Shown here in pieces: positions 26,872 to 36,467 of a stretch of DNA of 64,000 nucleotides (its first letter is position 1; each line of letters begins with the position of its first letter). The notes beneath the pieces were generated by a model. It was not told where the DNA came from, did not search any database, and saw nothing but the letters and a program-made list of their open reading frames with translations. The position numbers were made by a program, and so were the translations under genes. The stretch comes from Prosthecodimorpha hirschii (lineage in GTDB: Bacteria > Pseudomonadota > Alphaproteobacteria > Rhizobiales > Ancalomicrobiaceae). The stretch is from contig NZ_LJYW01000001.1 of NCBI RefSeq assembly GCF_001305515.1, forward strand, positions 62,001 to 126,000, written 5' to 3'.

Positions 26872-28959
26872 ATGAACCGTCCCGTCCCCGTCCGCATCGG
26901 CCACTCGGCCTGCCCGCACGATTGCCCGTCGACCTGCGCGCTCGATGTCGAAATCCTCGACGAGCGCACCATCGGGCGCGTGCGCGGCTCCGAGGATATG
27001 GACTACACGGCCGGCGTCATCTGCGCCAAGGTCGCCCGCTATGCCGAGCGCATCCACCATCCCGACCGGCTGACCGTGCCGCTCATCCGCACCGGGCCGA
27101 AGGGGTCGGGCCAGTTCCGGCCCGTGAGCTGGGACGAGGCGCTCGACCGGATCGCGGAGGCCTTCGTGGCGGCGACCGCGCAGCACGGATCCGAGGCGGT
27201 CTGGCCCTACTATTATGCCGGCACGATGGGCTTGGTGCAGCGCGACGGCATCCACCGGCTGCGCCATGCCGGCCGCTATTCCAACCAGTTCGACACCATC
27301 TGCACCAACATGGCCTGGACCGGCTATATCGCCGGCACCGGGCGTCTCGCCGGACCCGATCCGCGCGAGATGGCGAAATCCGATTTCGTCGTCATCTGGG
27401 GCACCAACGCGGTCGCCACCCAGGTCAACGTGATGACCCACGCCATCCGGGCCCGCAAGGAGCGGGGCGCGAAGATCGCGGTCGTCGACGTCTACCGCAA
27501 CGCGACCATGGAGCAGGCCGACATGGCGCTGCTCCTGCGCCCCGGCACCGACGGCGCGCTCGCCTGCGCGGTGATGCATGTCCTGTTCCGCGACAACCTC
27601 GCCGACCGCGCCTATCTGGCCCAATATTCCGACGTGCCCGCCGAGCTGGAAGCCCATCTGGCGACCCGCACGCCCGAATGGGCCGCCGCCATCACCGGGC
27701 TCTCGGTCGCCGAGATCGAGGCCTTCGCGCGGGCGATCGGCACCACCAAGCGCACCTTCCTGCGCCTCGGCTACGGCTTCGCCCGGCAGCGCAACGGCGT
27801 CGTCGCCATGCATGCGGCCGCCTCGATCGCCACCGTGGCGGGGCTCTGGCCGCACGAGGGCGGCGGCGCCTTCCACAATAACGGCGCCATCTACCATCTC
27901 GACAAGACGCTGATCGAGGGCGCCGACCTCAAGGACCGCTCGATCCGCAATCTCGACCAGTCGCGCATCGGCGCCATCCTGACCGGCGACGCGCAGGCCC
28001 TGCGCGGCGGCCCGCCGGTCACCGCCATGCTGGTGCAGAACACCAACCCGGTGAATGTCGCCCCCGAGCAGCGCCTCGTCCGCCAGGGCTTCGCGCGCGA
28101 GGATCTGTTCGTCGCCGTCCACGAGCAGTTCATGACCGACACCGCCCGGATGGCCGACGTGGTCCTGCCGGCGACCATGTTCCTGGAGCACGACGACATC
28201 TACCGCGGCGGCGGGCACCAGTTCATCCTGCTCGGCCCGAAGCTGGTCGAGGCGCCCGGCGAGGCGCGCGAGAACCATTTCGTCCATGTCGAACTGGCCC
28301 GCCGGCTCGGCTTCGAGCATCGCGGCTTCCGCATGAGCCCGCGCGAACATATCGACTGGCTGCTCAGCCATTCCGGCTGGGGCACGCTGGCCGAACTGGA
28401 GGAGAAGCGCTTCATCGACTGCCAGCCGGAATTCGAGCGCGCCCACTATCTCGACGGTTTCGGCCATCCGGACGGCAAGTTCCGCTTCAAGCCGGACTGG
28501 ACGCGGGTCAAGGCGCCCAATGACGGCCCGATGGGTCCACATGGCGACCTGCCGGCGCTGCCCGACCACTGGGCGGTGATCGAGGCGGCCGACGAGGTCC
28601 ATCCGTTCCGGCTGGTGACGCCGCCGGCGCGCAGCTACCTGAACTCGACCTTCGCGGAGACCCCGTCGGGCCGCAAGCGCGAGGGCGCCCCGGCCGTGCT
28701 GATGCATCCCGACGACGCGGCCCGGCTGGGCCTTGCCGCCGGGGTCCGCGTCCGTCTCGGCAATCCGCGCGGCGAGGTCGTGCTCGCGCTCAAGCTCTTC
28801 GACGGCGTGCAACCGGGCGTGCTGGTGACCGAGGGCATCCAGCCCAACGCGGCCTTCGAGGGCGGGGAGGGGATCAACACCCTGACGGGCGCCGATCCGG
28901 TCGCGCCCTTCGGCGGCGCCGCCTTCCACGACAACAAGGTCTGGATCCGCGCGGCGTGA
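26872..28959 (+). CDS. Molybdopterin-dependent oxidoreductase (DMSO-reductase family)
   Basis: 695 residues from the ATG at 26872 (GGAG seven bases upstream). The N terminus carries an iron-sulfur motif: Cys14, Cys18, Cys22 and Cys51 (CPHDCPSTC ... VICAK), ligands of a 4Fe-4S cluster. Molybdopterin-binding blocks follow: FVVIWGTNAVATQVN, VQNTNPVNVAPEQ and DVVLPATMFLEHDDI. The C-terminal cap (VTPPARSYLNSTFAE) is the MopB dinucleotide-binding domain. There is no Tat signal, so it is cytoplasmic. This unassigned branch is often annotated simply as molybdopterin oxidoreductase. A WYL regulator follows after 16 bp. Confidence 0.9.
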   Translation: MNRPVPVRIGHSACPHDCPSTCALDVEILDERTIGRVRGSEDMDYTAGVICAKVARYAERIHHPDRLTVPLIRTGPKGSGQFRPVSWDEALDRIAEAFVAATAQHGSEAVWPYYYAGTMGLVQRDGIHRLRHAGRYSNQFDTICTNMAWTGYIAGTGRLAGPDPREMAKSDFVVIWGTNAVATQVNVMTHAIRARKERGAKIAVVDVYRNATMEQADMALLLRPGTDGALACAVMHVLFRDNLADRAYLAQYSDVPAELEAHLATRTPEWAAAITGLSVAEIEAFARAIGTTKRTFLRLGYGFARQRNGVVAMHAAASIATVAGLWPHEGGGAFHNNGAIYHLDKTLIEGADLKDRSIRNLDQSRIGAILTGDAQALRGGPPVTAMLVQNTNPVNVAPEQRLVRQGFAREDLFVAVHEQFMTDTARMADVVLPATMFLEHDDIYRGGGHQFILLGPKLVEAPGEARENHFVHVELARRLGFEHRGFRMSPREHIDWLLSHSGWGTLAELEEKRFIDCQPEFERAHYLDGFGHPDGKFRFKPDWTRVKAPNDGPMGPHGDLPALPDHWAVIEAADEVHPFRLVTPPARSYLNSTFAETPSGRKREGAPAVLMHPDDAARLGLAAGVRVRLGNPRGEVVLALKLFDGVQPGVLVTEGIQPNAAFEGGEGINTLTGADPVAPFGGAAFHDNKVWIRAA

Positions 28960-28975
28960 TGGGGCCGCACCGGCC

Positions 28976-29704
28976 ATGAACCGTACCGAACGCCTGCTTG
29001 CCATGGTGCAGATGCTGCGCCGGCACCGCCATCCGGTCACCGCGGAGGCGATCGCGCGCGAATTCGACGTCTCGGTGCGCACCGTCTATCGCGACGTGAT
29101 CGACCTGCAGGCAACCGGCGTGCCGGTGCGCGGCGAGGCCGGCATCGGCTACGTGCTCGATCCGGGCTTCGACCTGCCGCCGCTGATGTTCACCGCCGAC
29201 GAACTGGAGGCCCTGATGCTCGGCGCCCGCTTCGTGCGCGATCGCGGCGATCCGGGTCTGGTGCGCGCCGCCGAGGACGCGACCGCGAAGATCCTCGCCG
29301 TCCTGCCCCCGGCCCTGAAGCCCGTCTTCTCCGACGCCTCGGTGTTCGCGCCGAACTATCGCGAACCGCCGCGCGACCGGATCGACCTCGCCGTCGTGCG
29401 GCGCGCCCTGCGCGCGGGGCGCAAGCTCGAGATCGCCTATCGCGATCTGCAGGACCGCCCCTCCGAGCGCGTCATCTGGCCGATCGCGGTCGGCTATATG
29501 GAGGCGGCGCGGATGGTCGTCGCCTGGTGCGAGTTGCGCCAGGGGTTCCGCCATTTCCGCGCCGACCGCATCGAACGGATGACCGAACTCGACCAGCGCT
29601 ACCCGGCCCGGCGTTCCGTCCTCCTGAAAAGCTGGCAAGCGGAAATGGCGGCAGAAAGGTCGCGCCATGACGCTACGTCGCAGAAATCGTCGCCGGCCCC
29701 TTGA
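28976..29704 (+). CDS. HTH and WYL-domain transcriptional regulator (YafY family)
   Basis: 242 residues. The N-terminal helix-turn-helix (HRHPVTAEAIAREFDVSVRTVYRDVIDL) is the DeoR/HTH_11 type, followed by a PPLMFTADELEALMLG linker and a WYL-like domain (RKLEIAYRDLQDRPSERVIWPIAVGY...VVAWCELRQGFRHFRADRI). WYL domains sense nucleic acids or small ligands. Sixteen bases separate it from the molybdopterin oxidoreductase, so they are probably co-transcribed. Confidence 0.9.
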   Translation: MNRTERLLAMVQMLRRHRHPVTAEAIAREFDVSVRTVYRDVIDLQATGVPVRGEAGIGYVLDPGFDLPPLMFTADELEALMLGARFVRDRGDPGLVRAAEDATAKILAVLPPALKPVFSDASVFAPNYREPPRDRIDLAVVRRALRAGRKLEIAYRDLQDRPSERVIWPIAVGYMEAARMVVAWCELRQGFRHFRADRIERMTELDQRYPARRSVLLKSWQAEMAAERSRHDATSQKSSPAP

Positions 29705-29889
29705 GGGATGGTGCAGGCATGGATTAGAGGGAGCCGGCCTGTCACCGACTGTGTCGGTCCGTCAGGACACCGATCGCCGAATTCGACCTCGTCCGGCCCC
29801 GCGCACGCCAACGGCTGCGGAGACCGGCGGGGCGAGCCTGTTCCCATGATGCGGCCCGCGGGGGGTGTGGCCGCTGCCGGAGTTCGTGC

Positions 29890-30210
29890 ATGTCGTCCCG
29901 TCTCGCCACCTGCAGCCGCCTCGCCGTCGCCGCCGTCCTGCTCCTTGCGCCCCTCGCGCCTGCCGCCGCAGAGGGCATCCCCGAGAAGCCCGTCACCCGC
30001 GACCTGGTCCGCCGGTCTCTCGCCGACTACTGCATCTATGGCCTGAACGGGCGCGAGGGCGTCGACAAGGGCAAGCTGGTCGATTCCTGCACCTGCGCCG
30101 CCGAGCGCTTCCTGAAGACCGTCAAGGATCCCGACATCGCCACCTTGACCGAACTGCCCGACGCCTGGATCCGCACGGTCACCGAAACCTCGGCCCGCTG
30201 CCCGAAGTGA
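29890..30210 (+). CDS. Small secreted cysteine-containing protein of unknown function
   Basis: 106 residues with GGAG nine bases upstream. Signal peptide (CSRLAVAAVLLLAPLAPAAAEG, cleavage near AAA-EG). The mature part of about 78 residues has four cysteines (YCIYG, DSCTCAA, ARCPK), likely two disulfides in the periplasm. It resembles small conserved periplasmic proteins of Hyphomicrobiales, but I recognise no named family. Confidence 0.7.
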   Translation: MSSRLATCSRLAVAAVLLLAPLAPAAAEGIPEKPVTRDLVRRSLADYCIYGLNGREGVDKGKLVDSCTCAAERFLKTVKDPDIATLTELPDAWIRTVTETSARCPK

Positions 30211-30720
30211 GCGGAGCGGCCTGCCGACCGCGCCCGTCGTCTCCGATCCCGCCCTGCCTTGCCCTTCTCTCGATCGGAGAGACGGCGGCGTCCTATACTG
30301 CGGACTGAGGGGGCGTGGCGCCGAGGCGGGACGGGTTGTCCAGCGCTTGCCCACATTCCCGGTCGCTGTTTTCCACATGTCGTCCACAGGCGGCGGCAGC
30401 GGATCGCAGGCCCGGCCGTGTGCCGCAGCGGTTCCACCTTTTCCCTGTCGGTCAGACGAGAAAAGTCATGCGCTACCGTATCCCTGAGGATCGTCCCACA
30501 GGGTGGGTCCCGAGCAGTTGTTCAGGGCTCGTCCACAAGCCGGGCCGCAGGTGTCCACACGCCATCCACTGGCTGTGGCAGCGGATCGCGGTAGCGGCCG
30601 GGTTGGCCGATCGGCTGCCGGATTGACCGCCTCCCTTTGATCCGCCGCCCCTCCTCATTCTTGAGGATGGCGCGGCGGGTGCGGCAGCGTTCCAATGGCC
30701 GGATCGGTCCAGAGGAGGGC
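30211..30720. other. Intergenic region with a cluster of TCCACA motifs
   Basis: No gene with support. Four TCCACA-ending 9-mers resembling degenerate DnaA boxes occur: TTTTCCACA (30369-30377), TCGTCCACA (30380-30388 and 30529-30537) and GTGTCCACA (30551-30559). Two similar GCAGCGGATCGC tracts (near 30396 and 30579) suggest an internal duplication of about 180 bp. A promoter for the amidase must lie in the right part but is not distinct. Confidence 0.4.
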
Positions 30721-32220
30721 ATGTCCGCCATGTCAGGATTCCATCGCCATATCGTCGCGCTGGCGCTCGTCGCCGGCACCGTTTCGACGGCCGAGGCCGA
30801 AGAACGTCGGCAGACCACGGTCGAACTGGCCGCGGCAATCGCCGCGGGCCGGACGACGGCCGAGCAGGCGGTCGGCGCGGCGTTGCAGCGGATCGAGAAG
30901 GCTTCCGCGCTCAATGCGGTCGCGCGGCTCGATGCGGCGCGGGCGCTGGCGGCCGCGAAGGCCGTCGACAAGGCGCGGGCCGAAGGCAAGCCGCTCGGGC
31001 CGCTCGCCGGCATCCCCTTCGTGGTCAAGGACAATATCCAGATCGCCGGCCTGCCGGCCGCCGCCGGCACACCCGCGCTCGCCGGGATCGTCTCGGCCGC
31101 CAACGCGCCGGTGGTCGACCGCCTCGTCGCCGCCGGGGCGATCCCGGTCGCGACCACCAACATGCACGAACTGGCCTTCGGCATTTCCGGCTACAACCCG
31201 ACCTACCAGACCGGCCCGCAGGTCGGCGTGCGCGCGGCCTATGATCCGAGCCGCATGGCCGGCGGCTCGTCGAGCGGCACCGGCGCGCTGGTCGGCGCCG
31301 GCGCGGTCTCGGCCGGGCTCGGCACCGATACCGGCGGCTCGGTGCGCCTGCCGGCCGCCATCAACGGCGTCGCGGGCCTGCGTCCGACCCTGTTGCGCTA
31401 TGCCCAGGACGGCGTCGTGCCGATCTCGCATACCCGCGACACGGTCGGCCCGATCGCGGCCAGCGTCGCCGACCTCGAACTGATCGACCGGGTCGTGACC
31501 GGCGCGCCGGCGATCGGCAAGGCGGAGCTGAAGGGCGTCCGGCTCGGCATCGATGCCGCCATGACGGCGGGGCTCGACGCGGAGACCGACGCGGTCTTCA
31601 AGGCCGCGTTGGGGAGGCTGGAGGCGGCCGGCGTCGAGATCGTCCGCGTCGACCTGAAGGATCTGGCCGCGCTCAACCAGGCGGTCAGCTTCCCGGTCGC
31701 GCTCTACGAGGCCTATGACGATCTTGCCGCCTATCTCGCCCGCTACGCGCCCGGCGTGACGGTGGCGAGCGTGGCGGCGGCCATCAAGAGCCCGGACGTG
31801 AAGGGCACCTATGACGGGCTGGTCCTCCCGCGCAAGCTGCCCGGGCCGAACGGTCTGGTCGACGCCAAGCCGATCTACGAGGCCGCCATCGCGACCGGCC
31901 GGCCGGCGCTGATCGCCTCTTATGCCAAGGCCTTCGCGGACAACCGGATCGACGCGCTGATCTTCCCGACCGTGCCGAAGGTCGCGCTGACGGCCGGGCC
32001 CGAGACAAGCGCGCTCGACGTGTTCCTGACCTTCATCCGCAATACCGATCCGGGCAGCAATGCCGGGCTGCCGGGGCTGACCCTGCCGATCGGGCTGACG
32101 GCGTCGAGCCGCATGCCGGTCGGCCTGGAACTGGACGGCCCCGCCGGCTCCGACCGCCGCTTGCTGGCGCTCGGCCAGGCCCTCGAGGCGATCTTCGGCA
32201 CGCTCGCGCCGCCGAAGTGA
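30721..32220 (+). CDS. Secreted amidase (amidase signature family)
   Basis: 499 residues, with AGAGGAGG directly before the ATG at 30721. Signal peptide HIVALALVAGTVSTAEA. The amidase signature triad is present: Lys in PFVVKDNIQ, cis-Ser in GGSSSGTGA and nucleophile Ser in DTGGSVRLP. The closest character is mandelamide-hydrolase or indoleacetamide-hydrolase-like amidases acting on carboxylic amides. The export signal would place it in the periplasm, which is less usual for the family. Not GatA, which is encoded separately at 52529. Confidence 0.87.
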   Translation: MSAMSGFHRHIVALALVAGTVSTAEAEERRQTTVELAAAIAAGRTTAEQAVGAALQRIEKASALNAVARLDAARALAAAKAVDKARAEGKPLGPLAGIPFVVKDNIQIAGLPAAAGTPALAGIVSAANAPVVDRLVAAGAIPVATTNMHELAFGISGYNPTYQTGPQVGVRAAYDPSRMAGGSSSGTGALVGAGAVSAGLGTDTGGSVRLPAAINGVAGLRPTLLRYAQDGVVPISHTRDTVGPIAASVADLELIDRVVTGAPAIGKAELKGVRLGIDAAMTAGLDAETDAVFKAALGRLEAAGVEIVRVDLKDLAALNQAVSFPVALYEAYDDLAAYLARYAPGVTVASVAAAIKSPDVKGTYDGLVLPRKLPGPNGLVDAKPIYEAAIATGRPALIASYAKAFADNRIDALIFPTVPKVALTAGPETSALDVFLTFIRNTDPGSNAGLPGLTLPIGLTASSRMPVGLELDGPAGSDRRLLALGQALEAIFGTLAPPK

Positions 32221-32244
32221 GCCGACGATAGGGATGCGGCAGCA

Positions 32245-32364
32245 TGCCAACGGCCCGGGATGCTGACGCATCGGGCCGTTGAAGGAACGTGAATTTCTCA
32301 CAGGCGTCAGCGGCATGAGAAATTCGCGTATCGAATGCCGACGGTCATTGCATGACCGTCGGCA
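32245..32364 (-). repeat. Three-hairpin dispersed repeat, copy B (inverted relative to copy A)
   Basis: Reverse-complement match to 14205-14327 along its whole length. Here the first hairpin is a perfect 13-bp stem (TGCCGACGGTCAT/ATGACCGTCGGCA), where copy A has a mismatch and a wobble. The middle hairpin keeps GAATTTCTCA/TGAGAAATTC, and the third is CAACGGCCC...GGGCCGTTG. Lies between the convergent amidase and LuxR-type genes, so it may also act as a bidirectional terminator. Confidence 0.75.
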
Positions 32365-32396
32365 CTATTGATCCGACGAGGGTCCGGACGGCGGCC

Positions 32397-33161
32397 TCAG
32401 CCCTTGGGTGCCGCCGCCGTGCCGACATCGGTCAGGCCGGCCTCGGCTAGTGCGGCACCGATCGCGGAGCGGCGGGCGACACCGAGCCGCTCCTTGAGCT
32501 GGTCGACATGGCTGCGCACGGTGGTCGGCGCGATGCCGAGCAGGCGGCCGATCTCCTTGTCGGAGGCGCCGGCGGCAACCAGCTTGGCGATCGCCTGCTG
32601 CCGGGCCGACAGCCGGATCGACGGCACGCCCGGAGACCCCGCCCGATCGCGCGCCTTGGCGAGCGCCCGCGACAGGGCCGGGCGGATCAGCGCCAGCAGG
32701 TCGACCGTGTCGGTATCGAAATCGCCGCGGCGGCTCGCCCGCCACAGGCGCAGGTCGCCGACATGGCGCACGCCGTCGACGCAATACATGTTGACGCCAT
32801 AGGCGAGGCCGTCGCGGGCCAGGAAATCGGTGAAGAATTCGGTCCGGACGAAGTCCGCGCGCGGCATGATCGCCGAGACCAGGGTCGGCGCGGCGCGCTG
32901 CTTGAGCGCCGGCGTGATCGGATCGCGATACTGGAAGTGGCGGTCGTAGCGATCGAGATTGGCCTCGTCCATGCCGATCTGCAGGCGCCGGGCGAAGCGC
33001 CGGCTCGCCTCGTCCCAGACGAAGGAGGCGAAATAGTCCGATCCGGTCAACCGCAAGAGAAGCTCGCCGACCTTGAGCCGGATCGTCCGCTCCTCGTCCT
33101 CCTCATGCAAGAGCGAGAAGAGACGCGCCAGATCGGCCGACTGGTCGAAGGTCAGATGCAT
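32397..33161 (-). CDS. LuxR-family transcriptional regulator
   Basis: 254 residues from the ATG at 33161 (GGAGG upstream). The C-terminal 65 residues are a GerE/LuxR helix-turn-helix (LSARQQAIAKLVAAGASDKEIGRLLGIAPTTVRSHV). The N-terminal 180 residues (TGSDYFASFVW, YDRHFQYRDPITPAL, YGVNMYCVDGVRHVGDLRLW) look like a ligand-binding domain of the autoinducer or PAS/GAF kind; no acyl-homoserine-lactone synthase is nearby, so it would be a solo regulator. Target genes are unknown. Confidence 0.85.
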   Translation of the reverse strand: MHLTFDQSADLARLFSLLHEEDEERTIRLKVGELLLRLTGSDYFASFVWDEASRRFARRLQIGMDEANLDRYDRHFQYRDPITPALKQRAAPTLVSAIMPRADFVRTEFFTDFLARDGLAYGVNMYCVDGVRHVGDLRLWRASRRGDFDTDTVDLLALIRPALSRALAKARDRAGSPGVPSIRLSARQQAIAKLVAAGASDKEIGRLLGIAPTTVRSHVDQLKERLGVARRSAIGAALAEAGLTDVGTAAAPKG

Positions 33162-33416
33162 GGCTTCCCTCCCGTCGGCAGGGCATCCGCGCCGCGGTGC
33201 GGCGACCGTCCGGCGCCGACCGTCCGGCACCGACCGTCCCGCGCCGCCAAAGCCGGCCGCCGTCGCGCCGAAGCGCGCAAGCGGATGCGGTCGGGCGGCC
33301 GCAAGGGGCGCGACCCGACTGTAGCCCGCGCGACCGGCGCGCGGAAGGCCCGGCCCGCGCCGCGCCTGTCCGATCCCGTTCAGATGGGGCCTGCCAGATG
33401 CCGACGGCCCCGCCGC

Positions 33417-34670
33417 TCAGACCGGGCGGACGAGGATGTGCTTCTTCTTGCCGAGCGACAGCTTGACGACGCCCTCCGGGGTCAGGTCGGCGGGCGTCAG
33501 GCGGGCCTTGTCGTCGGTGACGGCCTCATCGTTGACGCGGACGCCGCCGCCGGACAGGAGGCGGCGGACTTCGCCGTTGGAGGCGGCGAGGCCGGCGCGG
33601 ACGAAGGCGGCGAGGACGCCGATGCCGGCGGCGAGTTCGTCGGCCGGGATGTCGATCGTCGGGAGGTTGGCCGAGAGCGCGCCCTCCTCGAAGGTCTTGC
33701 GCGCCGTCTCGGCCGCCTCATGCGCCGCCGCAGCGCCATGCACCAGGGCGGTGACCTCGGTCGCCAGCACCTTCTTGGCCTCGTTGATCTCCGCGCCGCC
33801 GAGCGCGGCGAGGCGGGCGATCTCGGCCATCGGCAGGGTGGTGTAGAGCTTCAGGAAGCGCGCGACATCGGCGTCCTCGGTGTTGCGCCAGTACTGCCAG
33901 TAGTCGTAGGGCGACAGGAGGTCGGCATTGAGCCAGACCGCGCCGGAGGCCGTCTTGCCCATCTTGGCGCCCGACGAGGTGGTCAGGAGCGGCGAGGTCA
34001 GCGCGTAGAGCTGCACGCCGTCCATGCGGTGGCCGAGATCGATGCCGTTGACGATGTTGCCCCACTGGTCGGAGCCGCCCATCTGCAGCACGCAGCCGGT
34101 GCGCCGGTTCAGCTCGACGAAGTCGTAGCCCTGCAGGATCATGTAGTTGAATTCGAGGAAGGACAGCGATTGCTCGCGGTCGAGCCGCAGCTTGACCGAA
34201 TCGAAGCTCAGCATGCGGTTGACCGAGAAGTGCCGGCCGACATCGCGCAGGAATTCCAAATAGTTGAGCTTCAGGAGCCAGTCAGCGTTGTTGATCATCA
34301 GCGCATCGGTCGGCCCGGCGCCGAAGCGCAGGAACTTGGCGAAGACCTGCCGGATGCCGGCGAGGTTGTGCTCGATGTCCTCGATGGTGAGGAGCTTGCG
34401 CGCCTCGTCCTTGAAGGACGGATCGCCGATCATGGTCGTGCCGCCGCCCATCAGCGCGATCGGGCGGTTGCCGGTCTGCTGCATCCAGTGGAGCAGCATG
34501 ATCTGGATCAGCGAGCCGGCATGCAGGCTGGTCGCCGTCGCGTCGAAGCCGATATAGCCCGTCACCGGCCCCTTGGCGAAAGCCGCATCCAGCCCCTCCG
34601 GATCGGAGATCTGGTGGATGAAGCCGCGTTCGGAGAGAACCCGGAGGAAGTCGGACTTGAAACCGGTCAT
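33417..34670 (-). CDS. tyrS: Tyrosine-tRNA ligase
   Basis: 417 residues starting MTGFKSDFL. Class I synthetase signatures: HAGSLIQ (HIGH-like), the tyrosine pocket [18 protein letters not shown] and KMGKT (KMSKS-like). A C-terminal S4 RNA-binding domain ([19 protein letters not shown]) ends the protein. Charges tRNA-Tyr in the cytoplasm. Divergent from anmK, a gene order common in alphaproteobacteria. Confidence 0.97.
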   Translation of the reverse strand: MTGFKSDFLRVLSERGFIHQISDPEGLDAAFAKGPVTGYIGFDATATSLHAGSLIQIMLLHWMQQTGNRPIALMGGGTTMIGDPSFKDEARKLLTIEDIEHNLAGIRQVFAKFLRFGAGPTDALMINNADWLLKLNYLEFLRDVGRHFSVNRMLSFDSVKLRLDREQSLSFLEFNYMILQGYDFVELNRRTGCVLQMGGSDQWGNIVNGIDLGHRMDGVQLYALTSPLLTTSSGAKMGKTASGAVWLNADLLSPYDYWQYWRNTEDADVARFLKLYTTLPMAEIARLAALGGAEINEAKKVLATEVTALVHGAAAAHEAAETARKTFEEGALSANLPTIDIPADELAAGIGVLAAFVRAGLAASNGEVRRLLSGGGVRVNDEAVTDDKARLTPADLTPEGVVKLSLGKKKHILVRPV

Positions 34671-34791
34671 GATGCGTGAACCCTGTGGACCTGCGGCGCG
34701 GCCATGACGGGACGGCGCGGCGGAGACGGGTCCATAGCACCGAATGCGGGGGAATTCACCCGGTGAGGCCAGACGTGAACGGGCGAATGAC

Positions 34792-35910
34792 GTGAGCGAC
34801 CTGCGGCTGGCCGTCGGCATGATGAGCGGCACCTCGATGGACGGGGTCGACGTGGCCGCGATCGAGACCGACGGGGTCGTGGTCGGCGATTTCGGTCCGA
34901 CCCTGTTCCGGCCCTATTCGGAGGCCGAGCGCGGGCTGTTGCGTGCGGCGCTCGCCGCCGGCCCGGCCTTGCGCGATCGCGCCGAGCGGCCGCCGGTCCT
35001 GGCCGAGGCCGAGCGGGTGGTGACCGAGGCGCACGCCGATGCGCTGGCGCGCTTCTTCGCCCAGGAGGGTTTCGACCGCAATTCCGTCTCGGTGGTCGGC
35101 TTCCACGGCCAGACCGTGTTCCACGATCCTTCGCGCCGGCTGACGGTGCAGATCGGCGACGGGCTGGCATTGGCGCGGCATTGCGCCGTGCCGGTGGTCT
35201 ACGATTTTCGCGCCGCCGACGTGGCGGCAGGCGGGCAGGGCGCCCCGCTGGTGCCGGTCTATCACGCGGCGCTGGCGGCACGCGCCGGTCTCGCCTGGCC
35301 GGTCGGCGTGCTCAATCTCGGCGGCGTCGGCAACCTGACCTGGATCGGCGGGGCCGGCACCGGTGCCGACGACCTGATCGCCTTCGACACCGGCCCGGCC
35401 AATGCGCTGATCGACGACTGGTGCCTGGAGAAGACCGGCCGCACGCTCGACCAGGACGGGCGCCTGGCCGCATCGGGCCGCGTCGACGCGGCTGCGCTCG
35501 ACCGCCTGATGGACGATCCCTATTTCGAGGCCGCGCCGCCGAAATCGCTCGACCGCAACGCCTTCTCGCGGGCGCCCGTCGCCGGATTGTCGGTCGAGGA
35601 CGGGGCGGCGACGCTGACCGCCTTCACGGCCGCGACCGTCGCCAAGGCGCTGGCCGTGGTGCCGCGCCGGCCGGAGACGCTGGTCGTCGCGGGCGGCGGC
35701 GCGCGCAATCCGACCCTCCTGGCGATGATTAGCCAGCGCGCGCAGACGCGCGTCGTGGCGGCGACCGAGATCGGCTGGTCGACCGACTTCCTGGAGGCGC
35801 AGGCCTTCGCCTTCCTGGCGGTGCGCCACCTCGAGGGACTGCCGCTCAGCTATCCCGGCACGACCGGCGTGCCGCATCCCTGCCGCGGCGGGGTGCTGGC
35901 GCTCGCCTGA
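34792..35910 (+). CDS. anmK: Anhydro-N-acetylmuramic acid kinase
   Basis: About 372 residues from a GTG at 34792; an ATG at 34744 gives 388 residues. The family motif [13 protein letters not shown] follows directly, then [58 protein letters not shown] and GGGARNP. AnmK phosphorylates and opens 1,6-anhydro-MurNAc to MurNAc-6-phosphate in cell-wall recycling. Divergent from tyrS. Confidence 0.95.
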   Translation: MSDLRLAVGMMSGTSMDGVDVAAIETDGVVVGDFGPTLFRPYSEAERGLLRAALAAGPALRDRAERPPVLAEAERVVTEAHADALARFFAQEGFDRNSVSVVGFHGQTVFHDPSRRLTVQIGDGLALARHCAVPVVYDFRAADVAAGGQGAPLVPVYHAALAARAGLAWPVGVLNLGGVGNLTWIGGAGTGADDLIAFDTGPANALIDDWCLEKTGRTLDQDGRLAASGRVDAAALDRLMDDPYFEAAPPKSLDRNAFSRAPVAGLSVEDGAATLTAFTAATVAKALAVVPRRPETLVVAGGGARNPTLLAMISQRAQTRVVAATEIGWSTDFLEAQAFAFLAVRHLEGLPLSYPGTTGVPHPCRGGVLALA

Positions 35911-35973
35911 CGGTGGCTTCCGGCCGGGACGATGCCGTCGTCCCGGCTTTGTTCGTGTCCCGTGCGGCTGCGT

Positions 35974-36423
35974 TCAGGCGCTGGCTTCCGGCGGCAGGAA
36001 GTCGACATCGTGGGCGGCGGAGAGGCGCACCACTTCGGCCACGTCGGTCAGGTCGTTGAGCGCGATGAACAGGTCTTCCAGCTTGCCGGCCGGCGAGACC
36101 CAGAACAGCGCGCGCGCCGGCTTGTCGGACTTGTTGAAATAGCCGTGCGGGATGCCGCGCGGCATGCGCACCAGATCGCCGGCCTTGGCCTGGGTCCAGA
36201 CGCCGTCGAGCTTCAGGTCGAGCACGCCTTCCTGCACCAGGATGAACTCGTCCTGGGTCGGATGGATGTGGACCGGCACGAACTGACCGGGATCGCTGTT
36301 GGTCTCGAAGGCGAAGGTCGACTCGCAGCTGGCCTTGGGGAAATAGAGCTGGCCGAGGATGTTCCACTGGGTGCCGGCATAGCCCTCGCCGCTGCGGGTG
36401 ATTCCCTTTTCCAGATCGCTCAT
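35974..36423 (-). CDS. Cupin domain-containing protein
   Basis: 149 residues; AGGAGG nine bases before the ATG. Single cupin barrel: motif 1 PVHIHPTQDEFILVQEG supplies two His and a Glu, motif 2 PRGIPHGYFN the last His. Metal-dependent dioxygenase or isomerase activity, or a sensing role, is possible. It lies 44 bp after the flavin monooxygenase gene on the same strand, so it probably shares that transcript and acts in the same oxidative pathway. Confidence 0.85.
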   Translation of the reverse strand: MSDLEKGITRSGEGYAGTQWNILGQLYFPKASCESTFAFETNSDPGQFVPVHIHPTQDEFILVQEGVLDLKLDGVWTQAKAGDLVRMPRGIPHGYFNKSDKPARALFWVSPAGKLEDLFIALNDLTDVAEVVRLSAAHDVDFLPPEASA

Positions 36424-36467
36424 GCGGTATCCTCCTGGTGGCGGCCCTTTCGGGCCTGGTGATGGGC

